Below are positions 25,833 to 34,158 of a stretch of 50,584 nt of DNA, piece after piece. Origin of the DNA: an uncultured Clostridia bacterium (GTDB taxonomy: Bacteria; Bacillota; Clostridia; Christensenellales; Borkfalkiaceae); contig CALVUC010000010.1 in assembly GCA_944363395.1 (NCBI GenBank), positions 1 to 50,584 on the forward strand. The letters run 5' to 3'. Positions within the stretch are counted from its first letter, which is position 1, and each line of letters starts with the position of its first letter. The notes beneath the pieces are model-generated. The model was not told the DNA's origin, did no database searches, and saw only the letters and a program-made list of their open reading frames with translations. The position numbers and the translations under genes were made by a program.

Positions 25833-26429
25833 TTACATGGTGCGCAAAAGCCCGACGACCTTTCCGAGGATATTCACGTCATCCAGCACATAGTCGGAAA
25901 GGGCGCTGTTTTCGGGATGCAAAATGATCTTGCCGTCGCGGCGGAAGAAGCGTTTGACGGTGGCGCCTTCTTCGCCTTCGCCGCCGAACATTGCAACGAC
26001 GATATCGCCGTTGTCCGCCGTTTCCTGCTTTCTCACGACGATGGTATCGCCGCCCAGGATACCCGCCTCGATCATGCTGTCGCCCTTGACGGTGAGCAAA
26101 AACAAATCGTCGCCCGAGAACAGGTTGGAAGGGAGGGAATAGTAGCCCTCATAATTTTCCGTCGCGAGGATGGGCGTGCCTGCCGTGACCGTACCCACGA
26201 GCGGCACGCGTACGGCGTTCGCCGTCCGTACCGCAACGGCGCGCTTCTTGCCCGAGGCTTTGCTTAAAAGCCCCATCTCCTTCAGGCGGTTGACATAGTC
26301 GTAAGCCGTCGCCGTCGACTTGATGTGCAGTTCGGCGCAGATATCGCGCACGGTGGGCGGGAAGCCGTTTTCGTCCGTATAGCGGTGGATGAAGGCGAGG
26401 ACGTCGTCCAGTTTGCGTTTATCGAGCAT
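25833..26429 (-). CDS. lexA: SOS repressor LexA
   Basis: 198-residue repressor that autocleaves when RecA is activated. The N-terminal winged helix covers residues 1-65 (PTVRDICAELHIKSTATAYDYV). The cleavage site is Ala83-Gly84 (VTAGTP), and the S24 dyad is Ser118 (VKGDSMIEAG) with Lys159 (ATVKRFFRR). All are intact, so it should be functional. Its own promoter carries a LexA-box (26476-26489), giving negative autoregulation. The ribosome site is AAAGGAG. Confidence 0.97.
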   Translation of the reverse strand: MLDKRKLDDVLAFIHRYTDENGFPPTVRDICAELHIKSTATAYDYVNRLKEMGLLSKASGKKRAVAVRTANAVRVPLVGTVTAGTPILATENYEGYYSLPSNLFSGDDLFLLTVKGDSMIEAGILGGDTIVVRKQETADNGDIVVAMFGGEGEEGATVKRFFRRDGKIILHPENSALSDYVLDDVNILGKVVGLLRTM

Positions 26430-26449
26430 GGCTTTTCTCCTTTGTCCCC

Positions 26450-26489
26450 ATTATAGCATACTTGTTTCAAAATTGCAAACATTTGTTTT
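26450..26489 (-). promoter_or_regulatory. lexA promoter with overlapping LexA box
   Basis: On the minus strand TTGCAA (26473-26478), a 17-base spacer and TATAAT (26450-26455). The -35 region is overlapped by AAAACAAATGTTTG (26476-26489), a variant of the Firmicutes SOS box (GAAC-N4-GTTC type). The same 13-base core AAACAAATGTTTG occurs at 44170-44182 in front of the Y-family polymerase remnant. Confidence 0.8.
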
Positions 26490-26519
26490 CAAATTTTTCG
26501 GAAAATTTTTCAAAATCAC

Positions 26520-26548
26520 TTGCTTTTTTGCGGGGAAAGGGGTATACT
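26520..26548 (+). promoter_or_regulatory. Promoter of the small Cys-rich protein
   Basis: TTGCTT at 26520-26525, a 17-base spacer and TATACT at 26543-26548. The -10 ends seven bases before the ATG at 26556. Confidence 0.7.
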
Positions 26549-26555
26549 CATGCGC

Positions 26556-26753
26556 ATGGAACGCAAGATGTGTGTATTGGACGAGACAAAGGAATGCGAC
26601 GGCTGTCTGGAGTGCGAGGTGTGCGACCTCGATCCGAACAAAATCTGCGACAATTGCGGCAAGTGCCTTGACATCAGGGAATTTGCCTCCATCCGTATCG
26701 ACAGGGTCTATACCGATCCCGCCGACTACGAACGCGACCAAAAGAAATCATAA
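26556..26753 (+). CDS. Small eight-cysteine (CxxC) protein of unknown function
   Basis: 65-residue protein with Cys at 6, 14, 17, 20, 23, 31, 34 and 37 (CDGCLECEVC, then ICDNCGKC), a spacing that suggests binding of zinc or an iron-sulfur cluster; the C-terminus is charged and Cys-free. The ATG at 26556 is preferred to 26550 because it coincides with the predicted transcription start; neither has a Shine-Dalgarno. The gene is divergent from lexA, and its promoter lies about 30 bases from the LexA box. I do not recognise a named family. Confidence 0.75.
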   Translation: MERKMCVLDETKECDGCLECEVCDLDPNKICDNCGKCLDIREFASIRIDRVYTDPADYERDQKKS

Positions 26754-26758
26754 AGCGC

Positions 26759-26790
26759 GCGCCGCCTCCTTTCGGGAGGCGGCGCTTTCT
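26759..26790. terminator. Terminator between the Cys-rich gene and the LRR pseudogene
   Basis: GCGCCGCCTCC and GGAGGCGGCGC form an 11-bp stem around TTTCG, followed by TTTCTCTT on the plus strand; it can serve both converging genes. Confidence 0.8.
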
Positions 26791-26791
26791 C

Positions 26792-27460
26792 TTATTCGCC
26801 CGTATAGTTGAATACGATCTCGGCTTCGAGAAGGTCGTAGTTATTATAGCCGATCTCGATCTGCTCCCATTCCGCCTCGCTGCCCGTATAATAGACGGTC
26901 GTAAGGCTGTGGCACAAGTAGAACGTCGAACGGCCGATGGTCGTGACGGAGTCGCCGATCGTAACGCTTGTGAGGCTGCTGCAATCCCGAAATGCGTAAT
27001 CGCCGATGGATGTAACGGAGTCGGGGATGACGATGCTTGTAAGGCTGTCGCATTCAAAGAACGTCTGATAGCCGATGGAGGTGACGGGAAGACCGTTATA
27101 CTCGGAAGGGATGACGACGTCTGTATCGGTGCAGCTGCCGAGGCTAGCGACCGTATAGGAAGCGTTGTCGTCGTTTAATACCTATTTTAATCCATCGGAA
27201 GGTTCGGGCTCGGGCTCGGGTTCGGGTTCGGGTTCGGGTTTGGGCTCGGGCTCGGGTTCGGGCTCCGGTTCGGGCTGTTCATCTCCGCCGGGTTGTTCGC
27301 TTCCGCCGGGTTGTTCGCTTCCGCCGGGTGTTTGATCGTCGCCGCCGGGGGTGACAATGCCGGTATCGTCTTTGTCGTCGTCCGGCGTGCAGGCGGCGAC
27401 GCCGAAGGCGCAGGCAAATGCCATTGCAAGGCACAACAGCATGGTCAACAGTTTTTTCAT
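26792..27460 (-). pseudogene. BspA-like LRR lipoprotein interrupted by one TAG codon
   Basis: Starting at ATG 27460 the frame encodes a lipoprotein signal (MLLCLAMAFACAFGVAAC, Cys24), a Gly/Gln then Pro-Glu repeat linker, and SDGLK before TAG (27182-27184, codon 93). The same frame continues without interruption as [20 protein letters not shown], then LRR_5 repeats ([19 protein letters not shown], then [17 protein letters not shown]) to FNYTGE and a TAA at 26792. A single Tyr-to-stop change would explain it. The neighbour at 27704-29053 is an intact relative. A very recent inactivation or a base error are both possible. Confidence 0.8.
27201..27276. repeat. Hexanucleotide repeat encoding the Pro-Glu linker
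   Basis: About a dozen degenerate copies of GGTTCG/GGCTCG encode alternating Glu-Pro on the minus strand. Next to it TCCGCCGGGTTGTTCGCT is repeated in 18-base units from 27284. Such arrays are prone to slippage in whole codons, so linker length may vary between strains. Confidence 0.85.
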
Positions 27461-27493
27461 AGGTTTCCTCCCAATTTTATTACAGGGCAAAAA

Positions 27494-27521
27494 GGGCGTG
27501 CCTTCACCCGAAGACACGCCC
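27494..27521. terminator. Hairpin upstream of the LRR pseudogene
   Basis: GGGCGTG and CACGCCC pair, continued by CTTC/GAAG around ACCC. No strong T run on either side; it may be a structured leader or a terminator of small transcripts. Confidence 0.45.
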
Positions 27522-27540
27522 TGCATTGTATCTCCGATTG

Positions 27541-27627
27541 TTGGGTACAAACTTCCGCTATATCGGGAAACAGAGATACGAAATGCCGATTCGTATCCCG
27601 ATATAGCATGATTCAGTTTGTACCCAA
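27541..27627. repeat. 87-bp nested palindromic element
   Basis: Three nested inverted repeats share one centre: TTGGGTACAAACT/AGTTTGTACCCAA at the ends (27541-27553 and 27615-27627), GCTATATCGGGA/TCCCGATATAGC inside (27557-27568 and 27596-27607), and GATACGAA/TTCGTATC at the core (27575-27582 and 27590-27597). The whole would fold into one long hairpin. It lies between the two LRR genes and looks like a MITE-type or other repeat element. Confidence 0.8.
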
Positions 27628-27667
27628 TGACTGTATAGCACAGGTCGGAAAAAATTGCAACAAATTA

Positions 27668-27698
27668 TCAAAAAAAACCGCGGGACAAATGCCCGCGG
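27668..27698 (-). terminator. Terminator of the intact LRR lipoprotein gene
   Basis: On the minus strand CCGCGGG-CATTTGT-CCCGCGG is followed by TTTTTTTT. Confidence 0.9.
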
Positions 27699-27703
27699 GA
27701 GAT

Positions 27704-29053
27704 TTAATTTCTTGTCCAGTCGCTCCAGCAATACGTTCCCGTCAGATTGGCGGCGTTCTGCGCCGGGTCGGCGACGTCGATGGGCTCGTCATAGATCGTC
27801 CATCCGATCGTGTTTTTGAAGATGACGCTCGTAAGGCTTGTACAATTTTCAAAGGCGTATCTTCCGATGGTCGTGACGTTGCTCCCGACGGCAACAGCCG
27901 AGAGCTGTTCGCAGTGGGAGAAGGCGCTCGTGCCGATCGTTGTGACGGAATCGGGGATAAAGACGCTTTTCAATCGGGCGCAGCCGGAGAAGGCGCTCTC
28001 GCCGATGGAAGCGAGCCCGTCGGGCAGCGTGACGGCGGAAAGCTGCGAGCAGTTATAAAAGGCGAAGGGACCGACGGAGGTGAGCCCCGCAGGGATGACG
28101 GCTTGCGTCATGGCGGTGCAACCGGAAAAGACGCGTTCGCCGATCGTGCGGACGCCGTCGGGGATGGCGATGCTCGTCAATGAAGAACACGCTTCAAAGG
28201 CGGAAACGCCGATGGAGACGAGATTTTCGGGAAGATCGATGCTTGTAAGCGCGCTGCAGCCCGAAAAGGCGAACGTGTCGATCGCGGTGAGGCTTTCGGG
28301 AAGGGTGATGCTTTTGAGCTGCGCGCACAGGAAGAAGGCGCGGTTGGCGATCCCCGTCGTACCCTGGCGGAGCGTGACGTTCTCGACGGTCGTTTCACAG
28401 TCGATGACCCATCCTGCAATATAATGTACGCCGTTTTCCGTCTGCTCAAGTTTATCGCAGCCCGAAAAGGCGCCTTCCCCGATCGTAGTGACGCTTTCCG
28501 GAATATTGATATTGGTCAGGTTGGTACAGCCTTGGAAAGCCTGTGCTTTGATCGTCTGCGTTTTGGCGCCAAGCGTCACGTCGGTCAGAGAAGTGCAGCC
28601 GGAAAAGGCGCCTTCCCCGATCCCGACGACACTGTCAGGAATGACGATGCTCTTGATATCGCTTCCGCTGAAAGAGTGTCCGCCGATATTGACGACGGGC
28701 GAACCGTTGTGAGTGTCGGGAATGACGATCTCGGTATCGGTGCAGGTGCCGATCCCGGAGACATAGCAAGTATAACCGTCGGAATGCAGTTCAAATGTCA
28801 GCCCGCTTTCCGAGGGCAGTTCTTCATCGGGCGTTTCATCTTCGCCCGGTCCTTCGCCCGAAGGGTCGCCTTCACCATCGGGATCTTCGCCCGGAGTTTC
28901 ATTGTCCTTGTCGTCATCGGGCTGCGGGGTGACGATGGGGGGACCGCCGTCGTCCGGCTCTTTGTTTTCCTCAGGCGCGCACGCCGCAGAGGAAACAATA
29001 AGGCAAAATGATATCATGGCGCACAGCAGCGCCGAAAAAAATTTTCTTTTCAT
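27704..29053 (-). CDS. BspA-like leucine-rich repeat lipoprotein
   Basis: 449-residue surface lipoprotein. The signal peptide ends in a lipobox (SSAAC, Cys25). Residues 26-95 are an acidic Pro/Gly/Asp/Glu linker likely spanning the wall. From about 96 on there are a dozen or so LRR_5 (BspA) repeats such as AFSGCTSLTDVTLG and CSSLTSIAIPDGVRTIGERVF. Such proteins are common on gut Firmicutes and are thought to mediate adhesion; that role is inferred. The ribosome site is GGAGGAG, and there is a promoter about 130 bases upstream. Confidence 0.9.
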   Translation of the reverse strand: MKRKFFSALLCAMISFCLIVSSAACAPEENKEPDDGGPPIVTPQPDDDKDNETPGEDPDGEGDPSGEGPGEDETPDEELPSESGLTFELHSDGYTCYVSGIGTCTDTEIVIPDTHNGSPVVNIGGHSFSGSDIKSIVIPDSVVGIGEGAFSGCTSLTDVTLGAKTQTIKAQAFQGCTNLTNINIPESVTTIGEGAFSGCDKLEQTENGVHYIAGWVIDCETTVENVTLRQGTTGIANRAFFLCAQLKSITLPESLTAIDTFAFSGCSALTSIDLPENLVSIGVSAFEACSSLTSIAIPDGVRTIGERVFSGCTAMTQAVIPAGLTSVGPFAFYNCSQLSAVTLPDGLASIGESAFSGCARLKSVFIPDSVTTIGTSAFSHCEQLSAVAVGSNVTTIGRYAFENCTSLTSVIFKNTIGWTIYDEPIDVADPAQNAANLTGTYCWSDWTRN

Positions 29054-29184
29054 AAAACTCCTCCAAAATACGTTGGCAGGGATAAAACGGGATGCGTCAA
29101 AGCGCCCGTAAGCATAAAAGCGCGGCGTTGGGAGCGCCGCCTTGCAATGTCTCGGCTCGACCGTTCAAGAACGGGATATATTAC

Positions 29185-29213
29185 AGTATATCATACCCTT
29201 GTGAAAAACACAA
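29185..29213 (-). promoter_or_regulatory. Promoter of the LRR lipoprotein gene
   Basis: On the minus strand TTGTGT (29208-29213), a 17-base spacer and TATACT (29185-29190) with an extended TGA before the -10. Confidence 0.65.
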
Positions 29214-29228
29214 GGAATCATAAGAAAT

Positions 29229-29258
29229 ATCCCTGCAAACTTTTTGCTTTGCAGGGAT
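29229..29258 (-). terminator. Hairpin after metA
   Basis: ATCCCTGCAAA (29229-29239) pairs perfectly with TTTGCAGGGAT (29248-29258). On the minus strand only a weak T-rich tail follows. Confidence 0.65.
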
Positions 29259-29264
29259 CGAAGA

Positions 29265-30173
29265 TCATTCAAACTGATAGGGCGTCGTCTGATAGACGAA
29301 GTTGAGCCAATTGTTATAAAACAGGTTTGCGGTGGACGACCAATTCATGTTGATCTTCGTACATTCCTTGTCCGCGAAGTAACAGAAGGGCTTTTCGATG
29401 GGAAGTCCCTTTTTCAGATCGCGCTCGTACTCTTTTTGCAGCGTGTCGCGGTCGTATTCCATATGTCCGAGCACGAAGATCTGGCGGTGATCCAAAGAGC
29501 TTGCGATCGCCACGCCCGCGCGGTGAGAGGTCGCAAGGATGATGAGACGCTTGTCCTTCTTCACGTCCGATTCGCGCACGGTGGAGTGCCTGGAGTGGCA
29601 GATATGGAATTCATCCGAGATGCCGCGCATCAACGGATCGGTGGAGTCCGCGTTGCATTTCTTATGCGCAAATACGCCGAACAGCTTCCTCGGGAGCGGA
29701 TACTTGGGGATGCCGTAGAAATAGTACAGCGCCGCCATTGCGCCCCAGCAGATAAAGATGGTGGAGGTGACGTTGGTCTTTGTCCAATCGAAGAGTTCGG
29801 TCAGTTCCTTCCAATAGGCGACGTCGCAAAATTCCATATCCTCAACGGGCGCACCCGTGACGATCATGCCGTCGAAGTGCTTGTCCTTGACGCTCTCAAA
29901 AGACTGGTAGAAGCGGTCGAGATAGGCGGCTTCCGTATTTTTGGAGCGGTAGCTCTGCGTGTGGATGAGCGTCACGTTGACCTGCAGAGGGGAGTTGGAC
30001 AAAAGCCGCATGAACTGCGTCTCCGTCTCGATCTTGGTCGGCATTAAGTTGAGGATCGCGATCTCGATGGGGCGGATGTCCTGCGAAGTGGCGCGCTCGC
30101 GGTCCATGACGAAGATGCGCTCGCTGTTCAGGACGGAATATGCCGGGATGTCGCGGTCGATAACGATGGGCAT
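29265..30173 (-). CDS. metA: Homoserine O-acetyltransferase (MetA fold)
   Basis: 302-residue homoserine O-acyltransferase opening methionine synthesis. The nucleophile is Cys142 (FICWGAMAA). Glu111 in VTGAPVEDMEF is the residue that marks acetyl-CoA use, whereas succinyl-CoA enzymes have Gly there, so the product should be O-acetylhomoserine. This fits metY immediately upstream, whose enzyme uses O-acetylhomoserine. The gap between the two genes is 21 bases. No SAM riboswitch is visible. Confidence 0.95.
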   Translation of the reverse strand: MPIVIDRDIPAYSVLNSERIFVMDRERATSQDIRPIEIAILNLMPTKIETETQFMRLLSNSPLQVNVTLIHTQSYRSKNTEAAYLDRFYQSFESVKDKHFDGMIVTGAPVEDMEFCDVAYWKELTELFDWTKTNVTSTIFICWGAMAALYYFYGIPKYPLPRKLFGVFAHKKCNADSTDPLMRGISDEFHICHSRHSTVRESDVKKDKRLIILATSHRAGVAIASSLDHRQIFVLGHMEYDRDTLQKEYERDLKKGLPIEKPFCYFADKECTKINMNWSSTANLFYNNWLNFVYQTTPYQFE

Positions 30174-30194
30174 AGATGTACTTCCTTGGCGAAG

Positions 30195-31466
30195 TTAAAC
30201 GGCTTCGAGCGCCTGCGCAAGATCGGCAATGAGGTCGTCTGCGTTTTCAATGCCGACGGACAGGCGGACGAGGTTGGGTGCGATGCCTGCGGCGACGAGC
30301 TGTTCGTCGCTGAGCTGGCGATGGGTCGTGGAGGCGGGGTGCAGGACGCAGCTCCTGACGTCGGCGACGTGCGTCTCCTGCGTGGCGATCTTCAAGTGTT
30401 CCATGAAGCGCGCGCACGCGGCGGCGTCGCCGCGGATCCCGAAGCTCATCATGCCGCCCGTGCCGTTCGGGAGATATTTCTTTGCGCGCTCGTAGTACTT
30501 GTCGCCCGGGTTGGAGGCATAGTGTACCCACTCGATCTTGGGATGGCGGGAGAGGTATGCGGCGATCTTTTCCGCGTTCCTGCTGTGCCGCTCCATGCGC
30601 AGCGCGAGCGTATCGCTCCCAAGATAGGTGAGGAAAGCATTCTGCGGGCTCATGATCGCGCCCGTATCGCGCATCATCTGCGCGCGGCACTTGGTGCCGA
30701 ATGCGACGGGCAGATCGGCGTAGACGAGCCCGTGATAGCTCTCGTCGGGCGTGTTGAACGCGGGATAGCGGGGATTTTCCTTGAAGCGGAAGCCGCCGCC
30801 GTCCACGATCATTCCGCCCAGCGCCGCCGCGTGTCCGTCCATATACTTGCTCGTCGAATGAATGACGATGTCCGCCCCCAGAGCGAGCGGTCTGCAGAGG
30901 ACGGGGGTCGCCAGAGTGTTGTCGACGATGAACAGCACGCCGTGCTTCTTGCAGAGCGCGGAGAGTTTTTCAAAGTCGAGGATGACGATGGCGGGATTGG
31001 CGACCGTCTCGCCGTAGACGAACTTTGTCTTTTCGTCGATGAGCGCCTCGATCTCTTCGGCGGGCGCATCGGCGTCAAAGAAGCGCGCTTCGATGCCGAA
31101 TTTTGCAAGCGTCGTCGAGAACAGATTAAAGGTGCCGCCGTAGACTTCGCAGGAAGTGACGATGTTATCGCCTGTTTCGCAGAGCGTCATTGCCGTGAGC
31201 AGGATCGCCGACATTCCCGATGCGCAGCCGATGCCGTAAGCGCCGCCTTCGAGGGCGGCGACGCGCTTTTCCAGTACTTCCACGGTGGGATTTGCAAGGC
31301 GGGTGTAGAAAAAGCCTTCCCGCTTCAGATCGAACAGATCCGCCATCGCCTGCGAGTCGCCGTAAAAGTAAGTCGTGCTCTGGACGATGGGGGGGATGCG
31401 GCTCTCGCCCGTTTCGGGAGAATAGCCTGCCTGAACGCAGAGTGTTTCCTGATGCAGTTTTTCCAT
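30195..31466 (-). CDS. metY: O-acetylhomoserine sulfhydrylase (aminocarboxypropyltransferase)
   Basis: 423-residue Cys/Met-metabolism PLP enzyme making homocysteine from O-acetylhomoserine and sulfide. The PLP lysine is Lys207 (VIHSTSKYMDGH); YTRLANPT, EGGAYGIGCASGMSAI and the C-terminal RLSVGIENADDLIADL are family motifs. ATG 31466 is used because a GAGGT site precedes it and upstream codons belong to smpB in another frame. It forms a two-step pathway with metA, read from the smpB direction. Confidence 0.94.
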   Translation of the reverse strand: MEKLHQETLCVQAGYSPETGESRIPPIVQSTTYFYGDSQAMADLFDLKREGFFYTRLANPTVEVLEKRVAALEGGAYGIGCASGMSAILLTAMTLCETGDNIVTSCEVYGGTFNLFSTTLAKFGIEARFFDADAPAEEIEALIDEKTKFVYGETVANPAIVILDFEKLSALCKKHGVLFIVDNTLATPVLCRPLALGADIVIHSTSKYMDGHAAALGGMIVDGGGFRFKENPRYPAFNTPDESYHGLVYADLPVAFGTKCRAQMMRDTGAIMSPQNAFLTYLGSDTLALRMERHSRNAEKIAAYLSRHPKIEWVHYASNPGDKYYERAKKYLPNGTGGMMSFGIRGDAAACARFMEHLKIATQETHVADVRSCVLHPASTTHRQLSDEQLVAAGIAPNLVRLSVGIENADDLIADLAQALEAV

Positions 31467-31488
31467 ATCGATACCTCGCGTATTACGA

Positions 31489-31941
31489 TCACATTTGTTT
31501 GAGGGCTCTGTCGAGCGCGCGCTTTTGGTCGCGTTCGGCGATCGCCTTCTTTTTGTCATAGGTGTGCTTGCCCTTGCAGAGGGCGACTTCCACTTTGATG
31601 AGCGCGTCCTTGAAGTAGAGTTTGAGCGGCACGAGCGTATAGCCGCGCTCGTTGACCTTGCCCACGATCTTGTGGATCTCCGCGCGCGTCAAGAGGAGTT
31701 TTCTGTCCCTGCGCGCGTCGCGCGTGGAAAAGGCGCCGCTCTTGTCATAGACGGCAATGTGCATATTTTTGAGAAAGACCTCGCCCCCGCGGATCTCGCA
31801 GAAGCTCTCGCCGAGCGAGGCTCTCCCCGCCCGCAGGGATTTTACTTCGTTCCCTTCGAGGACGATACCCGCTTCATAGCGCTCTTCGATGAAGTATTCA
31901 AAGGAGGCGGATCGGTTGTAGGCGATAACTTTGTCAGACAT
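31489..31941 (-). CDS. smpB: SsrA-binding protein SmpB
   Basis: 150-residue tmRNA-binding protein for trans-translation rescue of stalled ribosomes. Seen are YFIEERYEAGIVLEGNEVKSLRAGRASLGESF, KNMHIAVYDKSGAF, DRKLLLTRAEIHKI and the basic tail KKKAIAERDQKRALDRALKQM. No Shine-Dalgarno lies before the ATG; the promoter -10 ends 11 bases upstream. The tmRNA gene itself is not in the window. Confidence 0.95.
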   Translation of the reverse strand: MSDKVIAYNRSASFEYFIEERYEAGIVLEGNEVKSLRAGRASLGESFCEIRGGEVFLKNMHIAVYDKSGAFSTRDARRDRKLLLTRAEIHKIVGKVNERGYTLVPLKLYFKDALIKVEVALCKGKHTYDKKKAIAERDQKRALDRALKQM

Positions 31942-31952
31942 AAGATACTATA

Positions 31953-31980
31953 AGTATAGCACTTCCGCGGCAAAAATCAA
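31953..31980 (-). promoter_or_regulatory. Promoter of smpB
   Basis: On the minus strand TTGATT (31975-31980), a 16-base spacer and TATACT (31953-31958). The -35 overlaps the last codons of rnr, and the implied leader is only about five bases. Confidence 0.6.
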
Positions 31981-34073
31981 AGGATTTCGCCCTGTTTTCC
32001 GAGAAATTGGAAGAGGACGCGGCGGCTGCCCCAGTCCACGCCCGCGACGCGGACGCGGAGCCCTTCGCCGAGATGGAAGGAATTCTTTGTCCCGCGCAGC
32101 AGGAAGCGCTCTTCGACATACTCGTAGCTGTCGTCGGGCAGCGTTTCAAGGGGGATGAGCCCTTCGACGGTGTTTGCAAGTTCCGCAAAGACGCCGAAGG
32201 AAGTGACGCCCGAGACCGTGGCGTCGTATTCTTCGCCGATCTTGTCCTGCATATAGGCGACGATATAGAGCGCGTCGACGTCCCGCTCCGCCTCGGCGGC
32301 GTTCTTTTCCGCGGCGGAGGATTTGGCGGACGCCTCCGTAACAAATTTTTTATACTTTGTACGCGCCTTCTCGGGAGAAGTGAGGCTCTCCTTGATGATG
32401 CGGTGGATGCAAAGATCGGGGTAACGACGGATGGGGGAGGTGAAGTGGCAGTAACAGTCGGACGCGAGACCGAAGTGTCCCACGTTTTCGGGAGAGTACT
32501 GCGCCTTCATCATGGAGCGCAGCATGACGCGGTTGACGAGCGAATAGATCGGGTCGCCTTCCAGCGTGTGCAGAAGGTCGCGGTAGTCCGCGGGGCTCAC
32601 GCGCGACGGATCGAATTTGGCGTGAACGCCCGCTTCGCGCAGGAAGGTGAGGAAGTCGCGCGCCTTTTCGGGGTCGGGACGTTCGTGGATGCGGTAGACA
32701 AAGGGCATCTTTGCCTCGGTCATGATGGCAGCCACGCTCTCGTTGGCGAGCACCATGAACTGCTCGATCATCTCGTGCGAGACGGTGCGCTCGTAGTCGG
32801 GGATGGAAATGACGCCGTCCTCAAAGAGGATCTTTGCCTCCTTCACGTCGAGCGCGACGCCGCCCTTTGCTTCGCGCGCGTTTTTGAGGATACCGGTCAG
32901 CTCGACTGCCGTATGCACGAAGCCGATGAGATCGGGGTATTGCGCGCACGCGCTCTCGTCCCCGTTGGCGATCGCCGTGACCGCTTTGTATGTCATGCGG
33001 TGCCGGGAGCAGATGACGGAGGGGCGCACGCTGCGCTCGATGACCCTGCCGCGGGCGTCTACCGTCATGAGACAGGAGAGGGTGAGGCGCGGTACGCCCT
33101 CGTTGAGAGAGCAGATGTTGTTGGAGAGCGCCGTCGGCAGCATGGGGATGACGCGGTCGGGGAAGTATACGCTCGTGCCGCGGGAAAGCGCCTCGTTGTC
33201 GAGCGGAGAGTGCCATGTTACATAGTTGGTGACGTCGGCGATGTGTACGCCGAGATAGAACTTCCCGTCCTCTTTTCGGATGGAGATCGCGTCGTCGATG
33301 TCGCGCGTGTCCTCGCCGTCCACCGTGATGATGGGCTCGTCCCGAAGGTCGAGCCTTCCTTCCGCCTGTTCCATCGGATCGCGGAGCGCCTGCCGCTCGG
33401 CGGAGGCGAGCACTTCGTCGGGAAAGGTCTCCTTGAGGGAATGCGCGCGGATGATCGCGGCTTCTTCCACGAAAAATTCACCGCTCTCGCCCAGGATCTC
33501 GACGATCTCGCCCTTGGGGGAACGCCCGTCGAAGGAGAGGATGCGCGCGACCGCCTTCACGCCGTCCGAAGCGCCCTTGGTGCGGTCGGAGGGGATAAAA
33601 ATATCGTCGGAAAATTTCCTGTCGTCGGGATGCAGCATCCCGCCCGAGCGTTCGCTGCGGAAGGTGCCGACGATCTCCTTGTAGCCGCGTTCCAGGACGG
33701 CGAGCACCTCGCCTTCGTCGCCCATCCTGCCGCCCTTGCGAAAGGCGAGGACGGTATCCTTGTTGTAGGCGCCGCGCAGGGCGCGGTGGGGGATGAAGAG
33801 ATCGCCTCTCTCCTTATCCTCCGGCATAAAGAAGCCGAAGCCGCGTTCGTTGCCGCTGATGGTGCCGCGGACCGCGCCGAACTGGGCGGCGGTGCCGTAC
33901 CTGCCCGCAAGGTCGCAGTAGAGTTCTCCCTCCCGCACGAGTTCGCGCAGGTACCCTCCGACGGCGCTTGCCGCCTTGCCCCTTAGTTTTAATTTTTTTG
34001 CGATCTCCTCGTCGGTGAGAAGGGAAAAGGAGCCGTCGAGGATCTTTTTGAAAAGTGTCGTTTTTACGTCCAT
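31977..34073 (-). CDS. rnr: Ribonuclease R
   Basis: 698-residue 3'-5' exoribonuclease of the RNB family. It has an N-terminal helix-turn-helix and cold-shock domains (GTISGNERGFGFFMPE, about residue 70), then the RNB catalytic core with EDTRDIDDAISI (metal-binding Asp cluster) and SPIRRYPDLCIHRII, and a C-terminal S1 domain (GEEYDATVSGVTSFGVFAELANTVEGLI). ATG 34073 starts the family-length protein, but it has no Shine-Dalgarno. secG lies just upstream and smpB downstream, the usual secG-rnr-smpB order. Confidence 0.95.
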   Translation of the reverse strand: MDVKTTLFKKILDGSFSLLTDEEIAKKLKLRGKAASAVGGYLRELVREGELYCDLAGRYGTAAQFGAVRGTISGNERGFGFFMPEDKERGDLFIPHRALRGAYNKDTVLAFRKGGRMGDEGEVLAVLERGYKEIVGTFRSERSGGMLHPDDRKFSDDIFIPSDRTKGASDGVKAVARILSFDGRSPKGEIVEILGESGEFFVEEAAIIRAHSLKETFPDEVLASAERQALRDPMEQAEGRLDLRDEPIITVDGEDTRDIDDAISIRKEDGKFYLGVHIADVTNYVTWHSPLDNEALSRGTSVYFPDRVIPMLPTALSNNICSLNEGVPRLTLSCLMTVDARGRVIERSVRPSVICSRHRMTYKAVTAIANGDESACAQYPDLIGFVHTAVELTGILKNAREAKGGVALDVKEAKILFEDGVISIPDYERTVSHEMIEQFMVLANESVAAIMTEAKMPFVYRIHERPDPEKARDFLTFLREAGVHAKFDPSRVSPADYRDLLHTLEGDPIYSLVNRVMLRSMMKAQYSPENVGHFGLASDCYCHFTSPIRRYPDLCIHRIIKESLTSPEKARTKYKKFVTEASAKSSAAEKNAAEAERDVDALYIVAYMQDKIGEEYDATVSGVTSFGVFAELANTVEGLIPLETLPDDSYEYVEERFLLRGTKNSFHLGEGLRVRVAGVDWGSRRVLFQFLGKQGEIL

Positions 34074-34102
34074 AGAGCTAAACCGATGCCTGTTGTTTCG
34101 TG

Positions 34103-34136
34103 TAAAAAAACGGACCGCACGAAGCCGCCCGTTTTT
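34103..34136 (-). terminator. Terminator-like hairpin between secG and rnr
   Basis: On the minus strand AAAAACGG...CCGTTTTTTT forms an interrupted stem with a T run. Confidence 0.5.
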
Positions 34137-34158
34137 ATGTTGTGTTCCGATGTGCCGT

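Noticed and set aside
31467-31488. SAM riboswitch ahead of metY-metA
   Set aside because: Only 22 bases separate smpB and metY and no riboswitch fold fits.
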